In this document: piece after piece, positions 23,630-32,231 of the stretch
Position numbering within the stretch: the stretch's first letter is position 1
Layout: every line of letters begins with the position of its first letter
NCBI GenBank assembly: GCA_964470865.1
Contig: CAYYFR010000001.1
Span: 62,001-126,000 of the forward strand
DNA length: 64,000 bases
Direction of reading: 5' to 3'
From: JAEUOS01 sp964470865
GTDB lineage: Bacteria > Pseudomonadota > Gammaproteobacteria > Burkholderiales > JAEUOS01
Notes under the pieces: model-generated
The model's database searches: none
The model's input: only the letters and a program-made list of their open reading frames with translations
Told to the model about the DNA's origin: nothing
Translations under genes and position numbers: made by a program

Positions 23630-26600
23630 CTACGGCGCCCCGTAACCGCCGGCAGTCGGTGTTTGCACCACAAAGACATCACCTGGCTGGCACACGGTCT
23701 CGTCACTGCCTCCCAGTTCTGTAATCGAACCGTCACTGCGTTCGACCCAGTTGTGACCGACTTCGCCGGCGCCGCCACCGTTCATCCCGTAGGGAGGAAT
23801 GCGGCGATGGCCGGACAGCACGCCGGCGGTCATGGTTTCCAGAAAGCGGATGCGACGCAACGCGCCCGGGCCGCCATTCCACTTGCCGCGCCCGCCCGAG
23901 CCGAAACGGATCGAATGCTCTTCGACCCGCACCGGGTAGCGGAATTCCAGTATCTCCGGGTCGGTCATGCGGCTGTTGGTCATGTGGGTCTGCACCGGTG
24001 TGGCGCCATCGAAGCCATCGCCCGCACCTGAGCCCGAAGAGATGGTTTCGTAGTACTGATAGGTGTCGTTTCCGAAGGTGAAGTTGTTCATGGTGCCCTG
24101 GCTGGCCCCCATTACACCAAGTGCGCCATAAAGGGTGTCAGTCAGGCACTGGCTGGTTTCCACATTGCCGGCCACCACCGCCGCGGGATAGCGCGGATTG
24201 AGCATCGAGCCTTCCGGGATGATGATCGACAGTGGTTTCAGGCAGCCGGCGTTGAGCGGAATGTCGTCGTCGACAAGCGAGCGGAACACGTACAGGACAG
24301 CGGCATAGCAGACTGCAGATGGTGCGTTGAAGTTGTTTGGCAATTGGGCGCTGGTGCCGGTGAAATCGATCACTCCGCTGCGGCTGGCCTTGTCCAGGGT
24401 GACCTTGACGCGAATCACCGCACCGTGGTCCATGGCGTAGGAAAACTCGCCATCCTTCAATACTTCGATCACCCGCCGCACCGACTCCTCGGCATTGTCC
24501 TGCACATGCTGCATGTAGGCATGTACCACATCGAGTCCGAATTCTGCCACCATGCGGCGCAGCTCCTGCACGCCCTTTTCGTTGGCGGCGATCATTGCGC
24601 GCAGGTCGGCCATGTTCTGCTCGATGTTGCGCGACGGATATCGGCCCGAGCCCAACAGAGCTCGCGTCTCGGCATCGCGCAGGCGCCCCTCCTCGACCAG
24701 GAGGAAGTTGTCGATCAGTACACCCTCTTCTTCGACCACCTTCGAGTTTGGCGGCATCGAGCCCGGCGAAATGCCACCGATGTCGGCATGATGGCCGCGT
24801 GAGCCCACGTAGAACAGGATATCGGTCGCGCCGGCATCGAATACCGGCGTGATCACCGTGATGTCAGGCAGGTGGGTGCCGCCGTTGTACGGTGCGTTGA
24901 GCACGAAGACATCGCCTGCTTTCATGGCGCGCCCGCGGGCTTGGGTGTTGTCGCGGATCACTGTCTTGATCGACTCGCCCATGGAACCGAGATGCACCGG
25001 CATGTGCGGCGCGTTGGCGATCAGGTCACCGTGCTGATTGAACACCGCACAGGAGAAGTCCAGACGCTCCTTGATGTTCACCGAGTAGGCGGTGTTGGCC
25101 AGGGTGAGGCCCATCTGCTCGGCGATGGCCATGAAGAGGTTGTTGAATATTTCCAGCATCACCGGGTCTGCGATGGTGCCTATCGCGGTTTGGCGCGGGC
25201 GCGGCACGGCGCGTGTAAGCACCAGATGATTCTGTGAAGTAACTTCGCATTGCCAGCCAGGTTCCACAATGGTGGTTGCGTTTTGCTCGGCAATGATAGC
25301 CGGCCCCTGCACTCTGTCGTCGGGTTGCATCGTGCCACGCAGGTACACCGGGCTTGCGTGCTCTTGGCCACCGGAAAACATGCGCACGGATTCGGCGGCG
25401 ACCAGTTTGCCGATGCGCCGCTCGGCAAATTGGCTTTGGCTGACCAACTGCCCGGAACCGCCGATCGCTTCGACCGATACGGCTTCCACCACCAGCGCCT
25501 TGTGCTCCATCAGAAACGAGTAGCGCATGCGATAAGCGGCTTCGAAACGCGCCTTGATCTCCGGCAGCGAGCCGTCGTCGACCACCAGCGCGGAGTCGGT
25601 GCCGTCATAGCGGACATGCACACGGCGGCGGATCACAACCTGCGCTGCAGTCAGCCCCTGGCCCAGCAATTGCGTGCGGGCGTCGTCGGCCATTTGCACA
25701 AAGGCCGCATCAAGCGCGCCGCGCGCCGCCTGCTCGAGGCTAAGTTCGATTGCCCGCTCGCGCATCGCCGTCAGATCGGCCAGGCCCATGCCATAAGCCG
25801 AAAGCACCCCGGCATACGGATGGATGTAGATGCGCGGAATGCCCAGCTTGTCTGCAATCAGACAGGCGTGCTGGCCACCGGCACCACCGAAACACTGCAG
25901 GGTGTATTGCGTGATGTCGTAGCCGCGCGCCACCGATACCTTCTTGATCGCGTTGGCCATGTTCTCGACGGCGATCTGGATGAAACCCTCGGCCACCTCT
26001 GCGGGCGTCTTCGAAATCCCGGAGGCCGCCTCGATGTCACGCGCCAGTACCTGAAACTTGGCGGCACATGCGGCGTAGTCGAGCGCTTCATCGGCATGCG
26101 GACCGAACACCTGCGGGAAATACTTAGGCTGCACCTTGCCCAGCATCACATTGGCATCGGTAACCGCCAGCGGCCCGCCGCGGCGGTAGGCAGCCGGCCC
26201 CGGATTGGCGCCGGCGGAATCCGGGCCGACCCGATAGCGGCTGCCGTCAAAGTGCAGGATCGATCCACCACCCGCGGCCACGGTGTGAATGCTCATCATC
26301 GGTGCACGCATGCGCACGCCGGCGACCTGGGTTTCGAAGGCCCGTTCGTACTCGCCTGCGTAATGCGAAACATCGGTCGAGGTACCGCCCATGTCGAAGC
26401 CGATGACTTTTTCGAAGCCCGCGCCGCGGGCGGTCTGCACCATGCCGACGATACCACCGGCCGGACCGGACAGGATCGAATCCTTGCCCTTGAACAGGTC
26501 AGCCGAGGTTAAGCCACCGGACGATTGCATGAACATCAGGCGCGCGCCGTCCAGCTCGGCAGCCACCCGATCGACGTAGCGCCCGAGAATTGGCGACAAG

Positions 26601-27253
26601 TAGGCGTCGACCACCGTGGTATCGCCGCGCGATACGAGCTTCATTAGCGGCGAGACTTCATGCGACACCGAAACCTGGGTGAAACCGGCTGCGCGCGCCA
26701 TGGCCGCGATCAGCCGTTCGTGCTCACTGTAACGGTAGCCGTGCATCAGAACGATCGCAATCGCCCGGAAGCCGCGATCGTAGGCAGCCGCCAGGTCCGC
26801 ACGGGTCTTGTCGACGTCCAGCGCACGCACCACTTCCCCGTGCGCGCCCATGCGCTCGTCGACTTCGACCACGTCGGAATACAGCAACTCGGGCAACACA
26901 ATATGCCGATCGAAGATGCGCGGCCGATTCTGGTAGCCGATGCGCAGCTGGTCGCGCAAACCGCGCGTGATAAAAAGAACCGTGCGGTCGCCTTTGCGTT
27001 CCAACAGTGCATTGGTTGCCACCGTGGTGCCCATCTTCACCGCCTCGATGGTGGCGCCCGGAATCGGCTGACCGGCTTTGAGCCCCAGAAAATGGCGTAT
27101 CGCCGCAAGAGCGGCATCCGCGTATTGCTCGGGGTTCTCCGACAGGAGTTTGTGGGTATGCAGCTTTCCTGCGGGGTCCCGCGCCACCACGTCGGTAAAA
27201 GTGCCGCCGCGGTCGATCCAGAACTGCCACGCGGAATCGGAATGTTCGCTCAT
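23630..27253 (-). CDS. 5-oxoprolinase, fused hydantoinase A/B type
   Basis: 1207-residue ATP-dependent amidohydrolase that opens 5-oxoproline (or a related cyclic imide) to glutamate. The N-terminal HyuA-type half (1 to about 690) has the actin-like ATP site DRGGTFTDVVARDP and GFDMGGTSTDVSHY; the C-terminal HyuB-type half (about 700-1207) has EIFNNLFMAIAEQMG, LNAPYNGGTHLPDI and RGHHADIGG. In many bacteria these are two genes, so this is the fused, eukaryote-like arrangement. Start ATG at 27253 overlaps the stop of the DUF1445 gene (TGATG). The neighbour suggests a 5-oxo-D-proline route; N-methylhydantoinase activity is an alternative. Confidence 0.88.
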   Translation of the reverse strand: MSEHSDSAWQFWIDRGGTFTDVVARDPAGKLHTHKLLSENPEQYADAALAAIRHFLGLKAGQPIPGATIEAVKMGTTVATNALLERKGDRTVLFITRGLRDQLRIGYQNRPRIFDRHIVLPELLYSDVVEVDERMGAHGEVVRALDVDKTRADLAAAYDRGFRAIAIVLMHGYRYSEHERLIAAMARAAGFTQVSVSHEVSPLMKLVSRGDTTVVDAYLSPILGRYVDRVAAELDGARLMFMQSSGGLTSADLFKGKDSILSGPAGGIVGMVQTARGAGFEKVIGFDMGGTSTDVSHYAGEYERAFETQVAGVRMRAPMMSIHTVAAGGGSILHFDGSRYRVGPDSAGANPGPAAYRRGGPLAVTDANVMLGKVQPKYFPQVFGPHADEALDYAACAAKFQVLARDIEAASGISKTPAEVAEGFIQIAVENMANAIKKVSVARGYDITQYTLQCFGGAGGQHACLIADKLGIPRIYIHPYAGVLSAYGMGLADLTAMRERAIELSLEQAARGALDAAFVQMADDARTQLLGQGLTAAQVVIRRRVHVRYDGTDSALVVDDGSLPEIKARFEAAYRMRYSFLMEHKALVVEAVSVEAIGGSGQLVSQSQFAERRIGKLVAAESVRMFSGGQEHASPVYLRGTMQPDDRVQGPAIIAEQNATTIVEPGWQCEVTSQNHLVLTRAVPRPRQTAIGTIADPVMLEIFNNLFMAIAEQMGLTLANTAYSVNIKERLDFSCAVFNQHGDLIANAPHMPVHLGSMGESIKTVIRDNTQARGRAMKAGDVFVLNAPYNGGTHLPDITVITPVFDAGATDILFYVGSRGHHADIGGISPGSMPPNSKVVEEEGVLIDNFLLVEEGRLRDAETRALLGSGRYPSRNIEQNMADLRAMIAANEKGVQELRRMVAEFGLDVVHAYMQHVQDNAEESVRRVIEVLKDGEFSYAMDHGAVIRVKVTLDKASRSGVIDFTGTSAQLPNNFNAPSAVCYAAVLYVFRSLVDDDIPLNAGCLKPLSIIIPEGSMLNPRYPAAVVAGNVETSQCLTDTLYGALGVMGASQGTMNNFTFGNDTYQYYETISSGSGAGDGFDGATPVQTHMTNSRMTDPEILEFRYPVRVEEHSIRFGSGGRGKWNGGPGALRRIRFLETMTAGVLSGHRRIPPYGMNGGGAGEVGHNWVERSDGSITELGGSDETVCQPGDVFVVQTPTAGGYGAP

Positions 27254-28032
27254 CAAAAACTCGCCAGTTGGGAATTGCGCAAATCGGTGACCAGCATGCA
27301 GCCGGGCTTGTGGGTAATCGATAGTGCCGGTCTGGCTGCGCGAATCGCCGACTGCGGGGTGACGCCGCAGGCCCAGAACACCGGTACCTCCTCGGGCTTG
27401 ATCTCGACAGCGTCGCCGAAATCAGGCCGCACGATGTCGGCGATGCCGATCGCCTGTGGATCGCCGAAATGCACCGGCGCCCCATGCACGCCGGGAAAGC
27501 GCGAAGTGATCTGGATCGCGCGTATCGCGTCGGCCGGCCGCATCGGACGCATCGATACCACCAGTGGCCCACCAAACGGGCCGGCCGGCAACGTGGCGAT
27601 ATTGGTACGGTACATGGCCACGTTGATGCCTTGCTCGATATGGCGCATGCGAATGCCGGCTTCGATCAGCGCCTCCTCGAACGAGAACGAGCAGCCGATC
27701 ACGAAACTGACCAGATCGTCGCGCCAGACCGACTTCAGATCGTCGAGGTCGCCCACGTTCTCGCCGTCACGCCACAGGCAATAGCCGGACAGGTCGGTAC
27801 GGATATCGAGTTCGGCGCCCAGGAGCGGAATGCGCGGGTTGCCAGGCTCGCCCATGCCGATCACGGGGCAAGGTTTTGGATTCAAGTGACAAAAGCGCAG
27901 AAAGTCAGCGGCATGGCTGGCCGGGAGAATGGCCAGGTTGCCCTGCACGTACCCCGGCGCCAAGCCAGGCGTCGGACCGATGTGGTCGCCACGCCGGATG
28001 GCAAGACGCGCCGCAAGAGATGGTGGAGTCAT
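27253..28032 (-). CDS. D-glutamate cyclase family protein (DUF1445, putative hydro-lyase)
   Basis: 259 residues of the DUF1445 family. RLAIRRGDHIGPTPGLAPGY at the start, SFVIGCSFSFEEALIEAG, and VFWACGVTPQSAIR near the end are family blocks. The mammalian homologue (DGLUCY) turns D-glutamate into 5-oxo-D-proline; most bacterial members are untested. Being translationally coupled to a 5-oxoprolinase supports that chemistry here (inference). ATG at 28032. Confidence 0.85.
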   Translation of the reverse strand: MTPPSLAARLAIRRGDHIGPTPGLAPGYVQGNLAILPASHAADFLRFCHLNPKPCPVIGMGEPGNPRIPLLGAELDIRTDLSGYCLWRDGENVGDLDDLKSVWRDDLVSFVIGCSFSFEEALIEAGIRMRHIEQGINVAMYRTNIATLPAGPFGGPLVVSMRPMRPADAIRAIQITSRFPGVHGAPVHFGDPQAIGIADIVRPDFGDAVEIKPEEVPVFWACGVTPQSAIRAARPALSITHKPGCMLVTDLRNSQLASF

Positions 28033-28181
28033 GGGCTAAACTGTGGTCGAGTTGTTCAAGTTTGAAGAATTGGCATTTAGTGCGACAAAATGTGCTCGCC
28101 AGCTATGGCATTGGCGCTGATCCGAGTTTAACCGAGTGCTGCCGGCCACCACTGGCGTGATTCAAGCGAGGTCCGTTGCGC

Positions 28182-29891
28182 ATGAGCAAGTCCCACGACA
28201 AACCCTACCGTTCCAGCATCACCACCGCCGGCATGGATCGCGTTGCCCATCGCGCCTTCATGCGCGCCACCGGCATGGATGACGAGGCCATCGCCAAGCC
28301 CTTCATTGGCGTAATGAGCACGCACGGCGAGAACACCCCTTGCTCGATGTCCTTGCGGCCGCAGGCCGACGCTGCGCGTCTGGGAGTGGCCGCCGCCGGT
28401 GGCACGCCGATCGAATTCACCACCATCTCGGTGTCCGATGGCACGTCGATGAATCACAAGGGCATGCGCATGAGCCTCTTGTCGCGCGAACTGATCGCCG
28501 ACAGCATCGAGCTTGTGATGCGTGGCCACGCCTATGACGGCTTCATCGGCTTCGCCGGTTGCGACAAGACCTTGCCCGGGGTGATGATGGGCATGGTGCG
28601 CCTTAACTGCCCGGCGGTCTTCATGTATGGCGGCGCGATGCTGCCCGGCGAGTGGAAGGGCAAGCCGGCCACCGTGTTGACCGCATATGAAGCGGTCGGC
28701 GGCGTGCTGGCCGGCACCTTCAGCGAAGCCGATCTGGCCGAACTGGAGATGCATTGCGCCCCGACCGTGGGTTCGTGCCCCGGTCAATTCACCGCCAACA
28801 CCATGGCCATGGTGTCGGAAACCTTGGGGCTGGCGATTCCCGGCTCGGCCATGATGCCTGCGGTGTATTCGCAGCGCCTGGCGCTGGCGCGCCGCGCCGG
28901 GCAAATCGTCATGCGCATCCTCAAGGATGGCGGGCCGCTGCCGCGTGACCTGGTGACCCGCAAGAGCATCGAGAACGCCTGCGCTGCGGTGGCTGCCACC
29001 GGCGGCTCGACCAATGCCGGCCTGCACCTGCCCGCGATTGCCCATGAAGCCGGGATTCGTTTCAGCATGGACGATGTGGCCGAAGTGTTCCAGCGCACGC
29101 CCCTGATCGCCAGCCTGCAGCCCGGTGGCAAGTATCTCGCGCGCGACCTGCACCACGCCGGCGGCGTCGCCGTGGTGCTCAAGACCCTGCTCGACGGCGG
29201 CTACCTGCATGGCGACGCCTTGGCGCTCTCCGGTCGCAGCCTGGCGCAGGAACTGGCGGACAGCCCTGGTGCCGACGGCGAAATCGTGCTGCCGGTGAGC
29301 GCACCGCTCCATCCGACCGGTGGCGTGGTCGTACTCAAGGGCAGCCTGTGCCCGGACGGCGCGCTGATCAAGATCGCCGGCCTCAAGTCGCTGGTATTCG
29401 AGGGTCGGGCGCGGGTGTTCGATGGCGAGGAAGCCTGCGTCGCAGTGGTGAAGAATCGCAGTTACAAGGAAGGCGACGTGTTGATCATTCGCAACGAAGG
29501 GCCGAAAGGCGGCCCCGGCATGCGCGAGATGCTCGGCACCACTGCGCTGATCTACGGCCAGGGCATGGGAGAAAAAGTTGCGCTGCTGACCGATGGCCGC
29601 TTTTCCGGCGCCACGCGCGGCATGTGCATCGGCTACGCGGTGCCGGAGGCAGCTGAGGGCGGCCCACTGGCTCTGGTGCGCGACGGCGATCCGATTCGCA
29701 TCGATTGTGTAGCGCGCAGCATCGAGTGGCAGGTGAGCGACGCGGAAATCGCCGCGCGGCAGGCGGCCTGGAAGCCGCGCCAGGGCGAACGCCTGGCCGG
29801 CGCCCTCGAAAAATATGCGCGGCTGGTGGGGCCGGCCAATCTGGGCGCAGTCACGCATTCCGGCGCGGTGGAATGGCCGCAGGGAGTTTGA
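28182..29891 (+). CDS. IlvD/Edd-family dehydratase (dihydroxy-acid dehydratase-like)
   Basis: 569-residue iron-sulfur dehydratase. STHGENTPCS, GCDKTLPGVMMGM, CAPTVGSCPGQFTANTMA, GGSTNAGLHLPA and DGRFSGATRGM are the family blocks and include the cluster cysteines and the catalytic serine region. Biosynthetic IlvD has GRFSGGTHGF there; GRFSGATRGM departs from it, and the gene sits in a catabolic island, so a sugar-acid or other dihydroxy-acid substrate is possible. Start ATG at 28182, divergent from the DUF1445 gene, and 2 nt before the next gene. Confidence 0.85.
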   Translation: MSKSHDKPYRSSITTAGMDRVAHRAFMRATGMDDEAIAKPFIGVMSTHGENTPCSMSLRPQADAARLGVAAAGGTPIEFTTISVSDGTSMNHKGMRMSLLSRELIADSIELVMRGHAYDGFIGFAGCDKTLPGVMMGMVRLNCPAVFMYGGAMLPGEWKGKPATVLTAYEAVGGVLAGTFSEADLAELEMHCAPTVGSCPGQFTANTMAMVSETLGLAIPGSAMMPAVYSQRLALARRAGQIVMRILKDGGPLPRDLVTRKSIENACAAVAATGGSTNAGLHLPAIAHEAGIRFSMDDVAEVFQRTPLIASLQPGGKYLARDLHHAGGVAVVLKTLLDGGYLHGDALALSGRSLAQELADSPGADGEIVLPVSAPLHPTGGVVVLKGSLCPDGALIKIAGLKSLVFEGRARVFDGEEACVAVVKNRSYKEGDVLIIRNEGPKGGPGMREMLGTTALIYGQGMGEKVALLTDGRFSGATRGMCIGYAVPEAAEGGPLALVRDGDPIRIDCVARSIEWQVSDAEIAARQAAWKPRQGERLAGALEKYARLVGPANLGAVTHSGAVEWPQGV

Positions 29892-29893
29892 AC

Positions 29894-30772
29894 ATGAGCC
29901 AAGCGGTTCTCGCTTACCTGGGGCTCGGATTGATGGGCTATCCGATGACACAACGACTGCTGGCAGCCGGCTACACGGTGCACGTCTGGAATCGCTCGAA
30001 AGAAAAGCTTGCTCCCGCTCTGGCGCAGGGCGCTATCGCCGCGCAGAACGTGCGAGCCGCTGTCGAGCAAGCCGACATCGTGCTGATGTGCCTGTTCGAT
30101 GCCAAGGCGGTCGAGGCAGTGGTATTCGGCCCTGATGGCATCGCCGCGGCACCCGGGGTGGGCAAGGTGCTGGTCGACCATGCCAGCATCCGCCCCGACA
30201 AGACGCGCGAGTTCGCGACCCGACTCAAGCAAGCCAACAGCATGGAATGGATCGATGCACCGGTATCTGGCGGCGTCAAGGGTGCCGCCGACGGGACGTT
30301 GGCCATCATGTGTGGCGGCGATGCCGCCGCCTTCGAACGGGCGCGGCCGGTGATGGCGAACTACGCCGCCAACATCAACCGTATGGGGCCCTCGGGTGCA
30401 GGCCAGGTGACCAAGCTGTGCAACCAGGTCATCGTCGGCAGCAATCTGGCTGTGCTCGCCGAGGCGATCCGCTTGGCGCAAAATGCCGGAGTCGATGCGC
30501 GCTTGCTGCCCACAGCACTCGCGGGCGGATTCGCCGACTCGAAGCCCCTGCAGATTTTCGTGCCGCGCATGATCGACCGCCCTGTCGAATCGATCGGCGC
30601 GGCCAACACCATGCTCAAGGACCTCGATACCGCGCTCGATCTGGGGCGCGAGACCGGCACACCACTGCCGGTCAGCGGACTGGCGGCGCAATTGCTGCGT
30701 ACGCTGGCCGCCCAGGGCAAGGGGGAAGAAGAACTTTCGGCAATCTTCGACCTGTACGGCAAGGCCGGCTGA
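29894..30772 (+). CDS. 3-hydroxyisobutyrate/tartronate-semialdehyde dehydrogenase family protein
   Basis: 292-residue NAD(P)-dependent beta-hydroxyacid dehydrogenase. The Rossmann loop LGLGLMGYPM, the substrate-binding block DAPVSGGVKGAADGTLAIM and the catalytic Lys in GQVTKLCNQ are all present. Substrate could be 3-hydroxyisobutyrate, glycerate or a relative. GGGAG lies 7 nt before the ATG; it is co-transcribed with the dehydratase. Confidence 0.85.
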   Translation: MSQAVLAYLGLGLMGYPMTQRLLAAGYTVHVWNRSKEKLAPALAQGAIAAQNVRAAVEQADIVLMCLFDAKAVEAVVFGPDGIAAAPGVGKVLVDHASIRPDKTREFATRLKQANSMEWIDAPVSGGVKGAADGTLAIMCGGDAAAFERARPVMANYAANINRMGPSGAGQVTKLCNQVIVGSNLAVLAEAIRLAQNAGVDARLLPTALAGGFADSKPLQIFVPRMIDRPVESIGAANTMLKDLDTALDLGRETGTPLPVSGLAAQLLRTLAAQGKGEEELSAIFDLYGKAG

Positions 30773-30811
30773 GGCGGCTGAGGCGGCGTTGGCCGGTTGG
30801 CATTGACTCCG

Positions 30812-31190
30812 CTATTCAAGCTTGATCCTGCCGTCCTTCACGACCGTGCTCCAGAGAGCGATGTCTCTCTTGATCAGAGCGGCAAACTGATCAGTCGAGC
30901 CGGCGGCCCGAGCCACACCCTCGGTTTCGAGCTGTTCGATCGCGCCCTGGTTGGCTGACGAGCGAAGCAGTGATTTCCTTGTTGATCCGCTCAACCTCAT
31001 CCATCAGCTTCGCTACGCCCTTGGGCCCGATCAGACCGTGCCACAACCCCGCTTGATAGCCTGGCAGGCCTGCTTGGGCGATGATCGGTACCGTGGCATA
31101 GGCGGCATCAGATGCGCACTCCAGCGTGGTACCCCGAGCGCCACCAGTTTGCCGCTTTCAATTTGCTTGCTTGTTTGTAAAGAGGTTCGC
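30812..31190 (-). pseudogene. Decayed Bug (TctC-type) receptor, C-terminal remnant
   Basis: Three fragments in three frames, read in order on the minus strand, match the C-terminal third of a Bug periplasmic binding protein: KQIESGKLVALGV, then ATVPIIAQAGLPGYQAGLWH through GLIGPKGVAKLMDEVERINK, then GSTDQFAALIKRDIALWS ending VVKDGRIKLE and a stop. Two frameshifts separate them and the N-terminal two thirds are missing. The fragment abuts the DapA-family gene directly, which suggests a deletion fused its remains to that gene's end. An intact Bug gene lies at 53654. Confidence 0.85.
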
Positions 31191-31191
31191 G

Positions 31192-32115
31192 CTAGCCCAG
31201 GCTCTTGACCCTGGCTTCGAGTCGCTGCATCAGATAGGCAATTTCGGCGCGATCGAGGTCGTTCAGTTTCGGCCCCGGTGCGCGCAAGCGATCCGACTTG
31301 ATCGCAGCGCGCTTCATCAGCGCATATTTGCGTACCGCCAGACCCAGTCCGGGCTGCAGTTCCTGGAAGATCAGGGGCAGGCATGCATCGAACAAGTCTG
31401 TGGCTGCGTCGAGCCTGCCTGCCTTGAACAGCTCGTAAGTCCTGACCAGCAGGTCGGGATAGGCAAAGCCGGTCATTGCGCCATCGACGCCGCGCAGGAG
31501 CAGTTGCGAGTAATGCGCACCGCCATTGCCGATCAGGATCGAAACACGGCGCCCACCCTCTTTCTCGGCCGCGCGCATTTTGGTGACCTTGTTGTTGCCC
31601 GGCCAGTCCTCATGCTTGACCATTACCATGTCGGGGAAGTCGGCGATCATCCTGATGATCAGCGTCGGCGACATGGTCACGGTGGTGATCATCGGATAGT
31701 CCTGCAGTACCCAGGGCAAGCCCCTGAGACCGTTGGCCACCTGTTCGAAATATCCGTATATCTGCTCGTCGGTCTTGAGGCCGGCGATCGGCGCAACCAT
31801 GACCGCGGCGGCGCCGGCGTCCATCACCTTCTTCGAAAAGCCGAACAGATTGTCGAGACCTGCGGCGCTGGCACCGACGATGACCGGCAACTTGAAGCGC
31901 GCCAGGCAGGCTTTGACGAAGCTCATGCTCTCGTCGCCAGCCAGCTTGGGCGCCTCGCCCATGATGCCCAGGATGGTCATGCCGGTGACTCCGCACTTCA
32001 GGTAGAAATCCATCAGGCTGGCGGTGGATTCAAGATCGAGCGCGCCCTCCTGGGTGAATGGTGTCGCTGAAATCACAAACATGCCTTCTGCGGCGGAGTC
32101 GAGTCGTTTTGTCAT
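31192..32115 (-). CDS. DapA/N-acetylneuraminate-lyase family aldolase or dehydratase
   Basis: 307-residue (beta/alpha)8 class I aldolase of the DHDPS family. SATPFTQEGALDLESTASLM is the typical start and VKHEDWPGNN carries the likely Schiff-base lysine; LQDYPMI contains the conserved Tyr. GIMGEAPKL replaces the GTTGE of biosynthetic DapA, so this is a catabolic paralogue rather than lysine biosynthesis. Substrate unknown. It once stood upstream of a Bug receptor, a common arrangement. Confidence 0.8.
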   Translation of the reverse strand: MTKRLDSAAEGMFVISATPFTQEGALDLESTASLMDFYLKCGVTGMTILGIMGEAPKLAGDESMSFVKACLARFKLPVIVGASAAGLDNLFGFSKKVMDAGAAAVMVAPIAGLKTDEQIYGYFEQVANGLRGLPWVLQDYPMITTVTMSPTLIIRMIADFPDMVMVKHEDWPGNNKVTKMRAAEKEGGRRVSILIGNGGAHYSQLLLRGVDGAMTGFAYPDLLVRTYELFKAGRLDAATDLFDACLPLIFQELQPGLGLAVRKYALMKRAAIKSDRLRAPGPKLNDLDRAEIAYLMQRLEARVKSLG

Positions 32116-32231
32116 GGAGGGGTGCGCAATCGTTTGAAGTTTGAACCGGAATAAAATGCCAGTTTAGCCCACCGCCCCGCAAGCCGACACCTGCCGCGCC
32201 CATGGGTCGCACACGAGCCCTAGATTTGGCC

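Noticed and set aside
28033..28181. Sigma-54-like TGGCA...TGCG sequence in the DUF1445/IlvD spacer
   Set aside because: The GG-to-GC distance is 10 rather than 12 bp, which is outside the functional spacing.
28128..29951. Long open frame of 607 codons on the minus strand opposite the IlvD-family gene
   Set aside because: It is an antisense shadow in GC-rich DNA; the IlvD protein has all family motifs, the antisense frame has none.
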